A model generated the notes under the pieces. It was not told the origin of the DNA and searched no databases. It was given only the letters and a program-made list of their open reading frames with translations. DNA of 64,000 nucleotides from Trema orientale (taxonomy: Eukaryota > Streptophyta > Magnoliopsida > Rosales > Cannabaceae). The stretch covers positions 1,635,262 through 1,699,261 of the forward strand of contig JXTC01000017.1 in the NCBI GenBank assembly GCA_002914845.1, in the 5' to 3' direction. Every line of letters starts with the position of its first letter. The stretch's first letter is position 1. Both the position numbers and the translations under genes were made by a program. Shown here one piece after another: positions 1 to 10,277 of the stretch.

Positions 1-1492
1 TTAGCCTCCCCTTCTTGGACATGCCCATAATCAAAGAACTACATGTGGAAGATGACGGACTTAAACCATATTTTGTCATAATCTTATAGGCATCGTAGGC
101 TTTTTCCTCCATTCCTGCCCTGCTATAAGCTGCAATTACTGAGTTAAATGCAACTACACTGAGAGGTAATCCCTTCTCAAGCATACTCTCTAACAACTCC
201 ATGGCCTCATCCAATCGACCTGTCCAGCAAAAAGCTCCAATTGAAATATCATGCGATGAACTTTCACGAAACGATTCCGATAAAGATAACTCCCTTAACA
301 ACCTGTCACCATCCTCTTCCCTTCCATACTTGTAATGACCTGAAATCAAGATATTAAAGGTTATGCCATCAGGAGATATACCTTTCTTCCTCATTTCCTG
401 ATAAAGCATGTTTGCCTGACCAATATCACCTGACTTAACATACCCATCCATAATAGTATTGTATATTACGGTATTTGGAGAAGCATCAACCTCACGGATT
501 GCATCAAAAACTCTCCTTGCTTCAACAACATTTCCCTCCTTACACAAAGCATTTACGACCGTGTTAAAAGTTACAATACTTGGCTGACAGCCAGTTGCAA
601 TCATTAAACGCATCCATTTAAGAGCACTTTCAGTCTGCCCCCGCACGCAATTTGCATTGATCACAATGTTATACGAATAAACATCAGGTTCACAACCGAA
701 CTTCCGCATCACATGCAACAAACTCTCCCCAATTCTAAGAAACCCTTTTCGACAAAACCCAAGAATCAACGTGTTAAAAGTATAATTAGACAGAAAAGGC
801 CCCTTACGAACCATGTCCCGAAACAACTTCCACACACTACCATAATCACCAACTCTAAGCAACAACTTGAACAGAACATTAATAGCTGATGTACTCGGCC
901 TCACTCCCACCTCCCTCATCTTATTCAAAACCCCCAGTGCCTCATATCCCATCTCCACATTCAAATAACTCCGCATAAGCGTATCGAGAACGGAGAAATC
1001 CGACTCGTACTTTCGGTGACCTGCCCACATAAACCCCACAACCTCTCTACTTCTACTAACACCAATTCTAGCAAATACACAAGAAATCACATCCTGGGCA
1101 TGGAAAGGAAGATTCTCCGCCGCTAAAATATGCGCGGCGACACAACAAGACCGCACGGTCGTATAGGAATAGTCTCTAAACGCAAGTTTAAAGAATGCAA
1201 ATCCGGTTTCTCGAGTGCCCAAAAGCTTCATTAACTGAACAATCAAGAATGGCGAGAACTCTCTAGAAAAAGCCTTCAATACATAAATCTTCCGGGATTT
1301 TACTATTCTCGACAACCCAACAGCGATTTTACGCCGTTCGTTTGAGTTGATGGAGCTCGAAGAGTTGGGATTGGATTTGGGAGAAGGAAAAGGCAAAAAC
1401 TGATCCACAAAATCGAAGGTTTGATGAGAGCTTAAGATTTGGGAGGAGTGTACCTGGAGATTGTTGTGCACACGGCGCACATTAGCGGACAT
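1..1492 (-). CDS. P-class pentatricopeptide repeat (PPR) protein, C-terminus beyond window
   Basis: Seen: one uninterrupted minus-strand reading frame of 497 codons from the ATG at 1492-1490 to the left edge, with no stop, so the 3' end of the gene is missing. From about residue 202 the helical PPR signature recurs every 35 residues (starts near 202, 237, 272, 307, 342, 377, 412, 447, 482), with typical cores such as YTFNTLI, YSYNIVI, VTFNTVV, VIYNTIM and ITFNILI. No E, E+ or DYW extension is seen in the part present. Known: P-class PPR proteins bind organellar RNA and act in its processing, stability or translation. The first 50 residues are rich in Ser, Asn, Arg and His and poor in acidic residues, which fits an organelle presequence; mitochondrion or plastid cannot be decided. 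The frame stays open upstream for at least about 50 codons, so the ATG is the likely but unproven start. No intron is needed, as usual for plant PPR genes. Confidence 0.93.
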   Translation of the reverse strand, partial: MSANVRRVHNNLQVHSSQILSSHQTFDFVDQFLPFPSPKSNPNSSSSINSNERRKIAVGLSRIVKSRKIYVLKAFSREFSPFLIVQLMKLLGTRETGFAFFKLAFRDYSYTTVRSCCVAAHILAAENLPFHAQDVISCVFARIGVSRSREVVGFMWAGHRKYESDFSVLDTLMRSYLNVEMGYEALGVLNKMREVGVRPSTSAINVLFKLLLRVGDYGSVWKLFRDMVRKGPFLSNYTFNTLILGFCRKGFLRIGESLLHVMRKFGCEPDVYSYNIVINANCVRGQTESALKWMRLMIATGCQPSIVTFNTVVNALCKEGNVVEARRVFDAIREVDASPNTVIYNTIMDGYVKSGDIGQANMLYQEMRKKGISPDGITFNILISGHYKYGREEDGDRLLRELSLSESFRESSSHDISIGAFCWTGRLDEAMELLESMLEKGLPLSVVAFNSVIAAYSRAGMEEKAYDAYKIMTKYGLSPSSSTCSSLIMGMSKKGRL

Positions 1493-1652
1493 GGGGTAGC
1501 TCACGGAGAGTGCACTGTTTGGCTCGGTGGAAAATTCGCACCTTTGGCTTCTAGGGGTTTTAGTGGGTTTTGCAGAGAGTGCCAATTGTGGCGCAGAGTT
1601 TTCTGGGAAAGGAAAAATAATAGGAGGGAGAAGAGGAAACGTGTAGTTTTGA

Positions 1653-1700
1653 ATAGGCCCAATAAGGCTAGTGAAATGGGCTGGGCTGGGCTGGGCTTGG
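1653..1700 (-). promoter_or_regulatory. Cluster of site II (TGGGCY) elements upstream of the PPR gene
   Basis: About 160-210 bp upstream of the PPR start there is one TGGGCC on the minus strand and a run of four overlapping TGGGCT on the plus strand, within 48 bp. Site II elements are known to be frequent in promoters of plant nuclear genes for organelle and ribosome proteins. Promoter activity is inferred from position and motif density only. Confidence 0.5.
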
Positions 1701-3275
1701 GGCTTTGGAGTATGTGATTTTTGTAAGGCTGGCTTGGAGTTTTCAACCAAAACCATAGCTTTCTATTCGCTATTTGCATGTATAGTCGGGCTCTTGGAAA
1801 AATGGCTTTATTTTAAACCTCTTTAAAATAAATCTTCGTTCTCCAAATTACTATAGCAAAATAGCCGGTGAAAAAATTGATATACTACCGAAGCAAGAAC
1901 ACCAATGAATATGCTAAGTGTAAAAACTATATCCAGGCATTTATTTATTTTTTTAAAAAAAAATTATTTACTAAAATGAATTGTAAAAAATGGACACCAC
2001 TTAGTTTCTTTGTATTAATGTATCGTTCAACTTTGTTTTTTTTTTTTAAAGAAATCAGTTAATAACTTAATGGAGGAGACTGGAAGTAGTTAGTTCCTTT
2101 ATTACAACATGCCTTAGTAGCATGCAATTATTTGTTAATACTAGAATGGTCCACCATATGGGACCCAATAAGTGTGTAGTGGTCGTCCACTTACCCTAGG
2201 TTACCCACTTACCCTAGGTTACCACAACTTGGTGGTAGTTCAACTTTGATCTTAAGATTAGCATTTTGATTCAGTGAATTTCTAAGCAAACAATATATAA
2301 TTTGTGAAATAGAGTGCTACTAAGCGGTGGCGTAACATGTCATGAATTAATATGAAACATAGAAGCCCTTAGTACAAGTAAGCCCTTTGATACTTCAAGC
2401 TCATGTTTTTACATGCATGAAATTCATGTAAGACTGAAGTTTACAATGATCAATAATTGAAAACTTTTCCAAAAAAAAAAAAAAAGAAAGAAAGAAAGAA
2501 AGAAACGGATGTAATCATGTTAGGTGTGACTATTCTTAACTTTTTTTTTTTTTTTCAATGCATCTATCATTGATATTTCTCTTATGAAACATAACTAAAA
2601 ATTCCTTACTCACAAGAGAAATGCAAATAAAAATATTTATTCTAGTTCAATTAGTTTTCGTAAATTAATACGAAACTAATGATTCTCATGACTGATTTAT
2701 TTTTTTTCCTTTTCATGAGAAGAAAAGTAAGGAATGATTATTACGTACCAAAGAGTTTATCCTAATATTTGAATATGAATTCTACGTTACTGATGATCTC
2801 CACCCCTAAACACTCCGTTCTTTTTTTTCCTAACTCATGTCATATTGATGAATTGAAGTTGTAAGAATGGCATATGCTTATTATTAAACTTGTGTTACTC
2901 TTCTTCTTTTATTCCATTTTTTTTCCGAGTGAAATTAACCTTTTATTACTCTTCTTACAAGATATACACAAACACATGCCACTCTTTGGTGTCTTTCCTT
3001 TTTGACTATAAGGCAATGTTCATATAACTCTAGCTAGTGATATTTAATTGAAGATTAACTTAAAAAAGACAAAACCTAGAGAGAGAAAGATCAGAAGTTT
3101 GTTATGAACATGATTAGATATATGTAACAGCAAACCCCATTAGTAAATAAAACTGGACAAAATTTTCTTTCGTATTTTACAAAGTGCAAAAGCTAAAGAC
3201 AAAGGACATTCCAGAAAGCAAAAAGTAATAAAGAGAAGACATAAAGAGGGATGAAACGATACATGTATGACTAGA
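1701..3275. other. Gene-free AT-rich spacer
   Basis: No coding signal is seen. It holds an imperfect AAAG microsatellite near 2470-2503 and short poly-A and poly-T runs. A 15-bp sequence, cttaccctaggttac, is directly repeated at about 2190-2220. I see nothing else that can be named. Confidence 0.5.
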
Positions 3276-3284
3276 TTACATTTA

Positions 3285-3808
3285 GGATTTTTGGCATGTT
3301 TGATCCTATGTTATTCGCAGATTGACATTATGGTCTCTAAGTTTATTTTTTTTGGCAATTAAGCTCTTAAGTTTTAAAAATTTTGATAATTAAGTTCTTT
3401 TTGTCTGTTGATATTAAAATTTTCATGAAATTGAACATATTTAAGTGAAATAAATTAATATTTCACTAATATTAATTAGCTTTAAAGGAAAATAGAAAAA
3501 AAATTTAAAAGAAATTTCAAATTTTTAAGAACTTATATTTTTTTTAATTTTTTACATTATGTTGTTAAATATTATTAATTTTTAGTTATTTTACTTCCAA
3601 TTCCAACTATAGAATATTAATTTTGACATTTAAAAACTTTGTATGTGACTTAAAAATACTTAATTCTATTTAATATTTTAATTACTCATCATAAAAAGGG
3701 ATTAATTGCCAAAATTTTTATAACTTAAGAACTTATTTGCCAAAAATGCTAATTCAGGAACTATTTTGCCAGTCACAAAAAACATAAGAGCCAATCATGC
3801 CAATAACC
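3285..3808. mobile_element. Foldback MITE, Mutator-like, with 9-bp target duplication
   Basis: The two ends are imperfect inverted copies of each other for roughly 100 bp: the left end begins GGATTTTTGGCATGTTTGAT and the complement of the right end begins GGTTATTGGCATGATTGG. The element is flanked by TTACATTTA at 3276-3284 and again at 3809-3817, a perfect 9-bp direct repeat. The 9-bp duplication and long terminal inverted repeats are the mark of MULE-type elements. No transposase frame is present, so it is non-autonomous. Confidence 0.75.
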
Positions 3809-4229
3809 TTACATTTATCCTTACATTTATGACATACCATATGCGATAACCACTTTCTTAAAAAGAAAATCAATATCAATATTTAAGAAAGTTGCAAAAA
3901 AGAATAAAAAGAATGACAAAGGTGATGGAATTGATTTCTGAATGTTTATTGCTTTTATTTTATGCTGTGAAAGATTTATTCTATAATTATCAGTCTAAGC
4001 CTTGCATATATATAAATATATATATATGGAAGACTTCTCAATGATTATAATTTTTTTGTGACCATGAATGAGTACTTAAAAAAGTAGTGATAGCATTAAA
4101 TTTTTTTGGTCAGCATTAAATATTTTTGGCCAACCACCAAACTAATCACCACCGTAAGATATAGATCTAACGACTTAAATCATTGTAACCATCCATGGGT
4201 AAATATTGTTGTAACCATTTAAACCAAAC

Positions 4230-4230
<1 letters not shown>

Positions 4231-4288
<58 letters not shown>
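4231..4288. repeat. (AT)n microsatellite
   Basis: Nearly pure AT dinucleotide tract of about 58 bp, in the spacer downstream of the FLZ gene. It is likely polymorphic. Confidence 0.9.
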
Positions 4289-4290
<2 letters not shown>

Positions 4291-4833
4291 ATAAACTTGA
4301 ATTTCTATATTATTTTATCGTGTAATATATTTATTTGTAATCTTTCTCCTCCTCAAGAATACTACCATACAATTCTTATTTTTCCCACAATACAGAGTAG
4401 AAGAAACATAAATAAACCTCACATAATTTAGGATAATTAACATGAAATTAATCAAGTCTCTTTCAGAAACTTGAGTGTCTCAAATTTTTTTTTCTTTTTC
4501 AGATAGTAAACTGAAAAATACATCATTACAAAATTATACAACCCGATCCTCCCCAAGATCGCTCTTATAAACATCGATCCAACCCAAAAAAGAAAAAGAA
4601 AAAAAAATTAAAATCCAAAATCAAAATCAAAATTTTATCTCTGCCTCATACCAACCAACCCCTCCATACCTTTACAGATCAAAAACTGATCAGCACCCTT
4701 AAATCACAATAATCCATGATCAATTCATCTCCAACATGGGAAGTTCCTTTCCTTTCTTTTCTTTTCTTTTCTTTTCTTTTCCTCCAAAAACTCAAAGAGT
4801 GTATATATAATTTGTATATATATACATAATAGG

Positions 4834-5337
4834 TCAGGCCACCGCAACAGTGCCAGTCCTAGAGGTTTTGCTAGGAGCAGAGTTCTTGTTAGGGTCTGAT
4901 TTTCTGAGGGATCTACTAGACATTTTCCAGCTCTTTTCCTTTGCTTCATCAAACTCTATTTGTTCTTGTCTGCATTCTTTGCTACAAAATGGAGTATTTC
5001 CCCTGAAAATATTCATGAAAATACCATAATCAGACCATGAGCTTTTCATCACCAGAAATCAACAAGATTTTAATCTTCTGATCATATTTTTTAAGAAACC
5101 AAACAGAAAACCAAGAACAACCCGTATCAAGAAACCACTTTGAATTGGAAAAATCCACATCTGGGTGTGAAAGATCTTTTGGTAAACAAACCAAAAATCA
5201 TCATAAACTACTAACCTGTACATGAAGATGTCTGTGTTATATCCAAGTGGTTTTCTGCAAAGGAAACAAGCTTCAAGAAAGTGGGACTCATGGTTGTAGT
5301 CTTCAGTCCCAGCCAAATGAAACATCCCAGAAGTCAT
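4834..5337 (-). CDS. FCS-like zinc finger (FLZ, DUF581) protein
   Basis: Two exons on the minus strand, 5337-5216 and 5002-4834, joined across an intron with donor CAG|GTTAG and acceptor TTTTCAG|GGG. The Arg codon at residue 41 is split by the junction. The spliced product is 96 residues. It carries the complete FLZ domain at about residues 20-57: zinc ligands C24 and C27 (CFLC) and C47 and C51 (FCSKEC), with the diagnostic DIFMYRG linker and the CRQEQI end. The tail (61-96) is basic and Ser-rich, without a known domain. Known: FLZ proteins are plant-specific adaptors that bind SnRK1 kinase subunits through this domain and respond to energy status, ABA and senescence. The intron inside the FLZ domain at MYR|G is, to my knowledge, conserved in the family. 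A neighbouring FLZ gene next to ALG8 in Arabidopsis (At2g44670, from memory) supports orthology. The start was chosen because it gives a short N-terminus followed directly by the domain. Confidence 0.93.
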
Positions 5338-5490
5338 CGTTGAAAGAAAAATAAGAATAATGGTTCTAGTAATTACAATAAAAAGTACTTGTGAAAATTT
5401 TGAACCAAGAAAATGGGACTCTTTTGTGCTTCAGAAATTGGAAGAGGTAGAGAGAGTGAGAGGGGAGCGAGTTTTGGTGAGTGGGTGGTG

Positions 5491-5500
5491 CTTATAAAGA
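5491..5500 (-). promoter_or_regulatory. TATA-like box of the FLZ gene
   Basis: On the minus strand the sequence reads TCTTTATAAG, about 155 bp upstream of the FLZ start codon. The segment between it and the ATG is CT-rich, as expected for a plant 5' leader. The assignment rests on motif and distance only. Confidence 0.5.
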
Positions 5501-5519
5501 GAGCTAGGGAGAAGACTTG

Positions 5520-8248
5520 GTGGAATCTAGTGGTTTGTAGGGTATTATATTAAGGTGGTCTTTACTAATGAGGGTTCTTATGAGGGTTAATTTGGTACAT
5601 TCATAGAAAAAGATATGGACTTGATTGGTTTGGCATGTATGGGCTTTGTAATTTTGTGAGTTGTGAGTAGTTGAAAACTTATCCAATATTAAAGTGTTAA
5701 AAGTGCTTTGTAGTCTTTCAAAAAAAAAAAAAAAAGTGCTTTGTAGTGAAACCGATGGCGGTTTTCCAAGATTCCACGGGGTTGAATCTATTGGCTGTAG
5801 TTCATGCATCTGCTTCTCCAAGATTGGTTTTTGTTTTCTTTCTCTTTGGGTACACATGAAATTCTTTTTTTTTAACTCTTGGTCCCCTTAGTGTTGGGTA
5901 TTTCTTACACCCATAAATTTTGACCATTCTTATTTATTGTCGTCATGTCTTTTAGGTTCTCTTCACCTACAGTCCCATATACTATTAAAAAGAGACACTT
6001 AACTAGCTATACTGCTATAGCAATAAATGTATTAGTTTCTATAGTGTTATGGGAATCTATAATAGTTTTTCTATGTGTTTATTTCCCTTTTTTTTCTGCT
6101 AAAGGTTTGTTTCCTCCTTTGAAGAAGAGAAAGTTAACTATTAGTCAAACACTAAAGTTGTACAATTCTCAATGTGCAACATGTAAAGATGAAAACTATT
6201 AAACTAAATCTTAGAGGAACAAATGAGTGAATGAGAATTATTGAATTTATGAATTACCATGTGTTTTAGTTTAAGCTTGGGTTGCATGTGAGCCTAAAAT
6301 CTAGTCCATGGTATCTAGCGCCAATGAAAGGTTTGTTGATAGCTTAAGTGCTTAACCAAAGGAAAAAAAAAGGTGGAATCAAAATCATAAGATTAAAATA
6401 CTCTAAGTATTTGTTTCATCAGTGGAGCTAACTAAGCTAATTAGTTTTGGACTATATTATTTTATAAGGGTTTGCATGTTATTAATTGTAAGAAGTTTAG
6501 ATTAAGACTTAATATTTTACAAACTAAACCCAATAAGAACAAAGAAGGTTGGATAGTCTAATTGGAACAACACATCATTATTTGAGTATCTTTTACTGAT
6601 TCGGTCTTGTAAAATTGAATCACGAAAGAAACATAGACACATTAAAACTAAGATTATAATCATGTAAATGACTCTATCAAAGTGTAACATTTTTAATAGC
6701 TTGAACTAAAATGTTTTTAGATGGATTCATATCCAAATCCACGGTTTGAGAGAATTTTATTTCCTATGTTGGGCCACATATTTTATCAATTGTATTGGGC
6801 CATATGATTCTTAAGCAAACCCAATAAGTGATTTAATTAGGGCTGGGTCAAGATATCTAACTGGGTATGGATACCAATGTGGATTCCCTGTTAGTCACCT
6901 AGTTAGGATTTGATGGATACCCAACAGGAGACTATTTAAAGAACCTATTAGAGTTATGGTCCCTGTAGTCAAAAGAATACGTACGCTTAATTCTCTGTAA
7001 CCCACCATCAATGATAGAGAATTCCATCTGAGTGACATTAGGCTTTTAGGCTACAGAAGATTAAATTCTCTAGCAATTACAGTCAATTACTATCACTTTC
7101 GTCTTCGATTCATCGTCCAGACTACGGTATTGATCATGGACTCAGGTATACTCAATGAATCCCTTCCTATCAGTTTTACATGAATATTTTAGGATTTGTG
7201 TTTGGTTTTACAATCCCATATATTCACGATAACATTAGTAAGACTTGGTAGGGAAAAAAAATAGGTCGAAAGCAGATAAAAACAAAATAAAATGAAGACT
7301 GGCCATAAATGCAGCAACTAATAAGAAACTCAACAAGTTGTGTGAATTCACTAAAGTATGACGATTTTTGGGCAAAATATATAATTTCTATAAATTAGAG
7401 GACAACATGTCAGAGAAGCCAAAACTTAATGTATGAATTCCCCAAACTAGCCTTACGTCCTTTTCATAATTACCACAACACCATAGTCTAGAACATAAAG
7501 CAACTATTGATGGAATGGCATAATAGTAATCCCATGAAACTCAAGTGGCAAACATTGAAGCTGCAAACGTCACGATGCATCTAGAGCCTTTTGTGCATTG
7601 TCAGCCGTTGCTTTCGCAAACTGGGACATTAGCGAAGCAAGTTGGCCCCACAGCCCAATAAGGGATTTAAAAAGAATTAAAAAAATAAATAAATAACCTA
7701 AATAAAACACACCATAACGTTGGAGCTGACTAGGAATGGGGCCCACTTACGGTCCACAAACGAACAAAGCCATCAAAACGTGGGACCCGCCCTGAGTCAT
7801 GACCATGCTGGCTCTACGCCCGAGGTCCTTGTCCCCTGGGCCCCACACCCACCTGCCCGCTATCCACGGTCAGCCCGCCTTTTCGCTGCCCGTCACACGT
7901 GCGCCAGTGCCCGTGCGCCAGCGAAGCCTCCAAGGAATTATTACGTTGGCCACGTGGCAGGCGAGCATTAAGAAGACACGGAATCTTATTTATCTACTTT
8001 GTTGGAGCAGCCACGATGCTCGAGGCCACTTGAATCAACGGTAAAGATCATGCCACGGTTTGCAGTCTTTTGGACGGGCTTTTCAATTATTTCTAACTAT
8101 TTTTTTTAATTGTTTGTTTATAATTTGGGTTCTCTATTATTGGCTGGTACCACTTGCTCCGTCTCCCACGTCGGGGCACGAGCTTTTGGTGCACTTGTGG
8201 TTATGTGAGACAATAATAATAGTGACACATTTTGCTTTTTTGAAACAG
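5520..8248. other. Gene-free spacer with a GC-rich patch
   Basis: No gene is recognisable. At 6767-7170 lies a stretch that looks transcribed by Pol II or LTR-derived (TGTTGGGCC start, TATTTAAA near 6934), but no target duplication or end was found. At about 7720-8060 base composition shifts to clearly higher GC, with several TGGGCCC/GTGGGCCC words and CACGTG boxes, unlike its AT-rich surroundings. Reading frames inside the patch match no family I know. Confidence 0.4.
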
Positions 8249-8259
8249 TAATAGTGACA

Positions 8260-8409
8260 TTTTTTTTTTTTTTTAAAAGTGGGGCTTAATTAATGACCAC
8301 CACTTACTACGAAAATGACACACACACACTATCAAGGTTTGAACCCCTGACCCCCCAAACACACACACAACCCTCAAACCTTGGACCAACTGAGCTAGCC
8401 CCAGTTGAC
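8260..8409 (-). mobile_element. tRNA-derived SINE with poly-A tail and 11-bp target duplication
   Basis: Read on the minus strand, the 5' end holds a Pol III A box (TAGCTCAGTTGGT) and, about 40 bp on, a B box (GGGGTTCAAACC), as in a tRNA-derived SINE head. A GT-rich body follows and the element ends in a poly-A tail, seen as the T run at 8260-8274 on the plus strand. The insertion is flanked by TAATAGTGACA at 8249-8259 and at 8410-8420, an 11-bp perfect duplication as expected from LINE-driven retroposition. The tail side of the duplication fits minus-strand polarity. Confidence 0.85.
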
Positions 8410-9485
8410 TAATAGTGACACATTTAAGTCTATAGAAACAAATGAATTTTTTTTTTGACTAAATATTTGTTTTAAGAGGGAAAAAAAAGCAAGTTAAATA
8501 AAAATGTTATGGCTAAGAGTGAAATTTCATCAAAGTCACTAAAAATAAAGGGTATTTAGTACGCTTTTACGGAAATATTTTTGTCTGGAGCATCGTTGAT
8601 TCGCTGTATAGTTTTGAGTTTTGACATAAATCTATAGTCTTATTATGATTTTCCTGGTGTTTTGTATTATATTTTTTTGCTTTTGTAATGTCTAATGTTA
8701 GTCATCATGAGGTGTATTGCACGATTGTGACTGTTAATTGGAAGGACTTTACAATGTGCTTGTTTGTGAGCTTTTCACTTTTTATTTTATTTTATTTTTT
8801 AAGAATTCACTTTTTAAAATAGATATTCTGATTTTATATGAGCTTTAAAATGCATTAATGCATTTTTTCTTTTGTCCTGACAATATAAGAATTTTTTTTT
8901 ATAGGAAGAATGAATCTGTCAAATAATGAGAATGATAACAAAATGGAGTTTAGGGCCATGAATTCAGTTATTAAATTTTATACATAAACTAATACCTTGC
9001 ATATTAAGAATTGATGCCCCTTTGGCCATTCATAAACAAAAATTAAATAAATTAGAATGACAACCATGCAAGTTAATAATCCAAATTTTGATAATCAAAT
9101 CTAATGTTTTGATATTACTTATAATTCTATGAACGTAACAAGTCACACACGTGGTATTCCTGCTTTTCTTATTGTGATATTATATAAGAAATATAAAATT
9201 TTCATAGAAAAAGTCAATGGTCCACCGTTTTAATCTATGAATCAAGTAATTTTCCTTTATATTGTATTTTTTTAATAACTAGTTAAATATGGACACGTGT
9301 TTAACAAATGTTTACAATTTGTCAAATTTGAGATGATTATAAAATAATAACATTAGAATATACATCCTCTTAAAAACATCAGAATATACAAAACGCACAC
9401 GCTTTATTCAATTCCTTGGTAATGGTACTTAATGAGACTAAATAGCGATCAAAGGGCTAACAAAGTTGCTATCAAGTTGTATAAA

Positions 9486-9676
9486 GGGCCTGTTTGGCAT
9501 GGCTTTCAAAGATCTTTTGGAGTCCAAAAGTTACTTTTGGAGGTGTTTGGATGAATTGTCAGAAGATCTTTTTTTAATTAGAAGATCTTTTTAATGAAGC
9601 ATGGACCCACTAGCTTTTCTAGGAAGATCTTCTGGAGCTTTTACTTCAGGAAGTAAAAGTCATCCCAAACGCGCCC
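9486..9676. mobile_element. Short hAT-like MITE
   Basis: The left end reads GGGCCTGTTTGGCATGGCTT and the complement of the right end reads GGGCGCGTTTGGGATGACTT. This matches the GGGCCTGTTTGG-type ends common in plant hAT MITEs. It is 191 bp and has internal complementary AAGATCTT words that extend the foldback. No intact 8-bp target duplication could be seen (only AAA on both sides), so family assignment rests on the ends. Confidence 0.6.
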
Positions 9677-10277
9677 AAAGTCATTAAACATAATTAAGTG
9701 GTTTGGTAGACAAGTGAATAATGCACAGTAAAAGATTGACGTTAACTCGGTCTTTTTCTATTTGTCTTTTTCTTGAATGAAAAGGGTACAAATTTCAAAC
9801 CAAACAACAACAAAACTAGATCAATGCAAACAAGTAATTAAGTAAACTATGCTTTTCTATCAAATAATCTTAGTCGATAAAAAAAATGCCAAATAATCAT
9901 AATATTTGCATAAGATTATGTCTGGAGTTTTTCTTCCAGTAAGAAATCTCCCCTAAGTAGGGGGAATTGAAGGAAAAAAGAAAAACACGAAACAAAACAA
10001 AAACAAAAAAAGCTAGGCAAAAAGGTGTAGCTGAATAAATGTTATGACTTGCAAGTATTTTCTCTCTTCTTCAATCAAACTCCGAAAAACTATTCATGAA
10101 CTCTTGCCTTTAATTGATAATAAGATCAATTCAGTTTTTGTAACTTTTTTCCCCTTAAAAAAGTGAAACCTACAAGGCCACGACAATACACAAACATTAG
10201 CATTTCTTCCAGAAAAATTTCTTCTTAAAAAATCGAGGGCCAAAAATGAAGTGAAAGAACAAAGCCTAGTTTGTCAC

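Noticed and set aside
1501..1779. 92-codon minus-strand frame upstream of the PPR gene
   Set aside because: It lies in a different frame from the PPR gene, in the promoter region, with a low-complexity Phe/Leu/Pro sequence and no family resemblance.
6767..7170. Solo LTR starting TGTTGGGCC with TATTTAAA and a leader-like part
   Set aside because: No matching TG...CA end with a 5-bp duplication could be found, so it is left as unassigned spacer.
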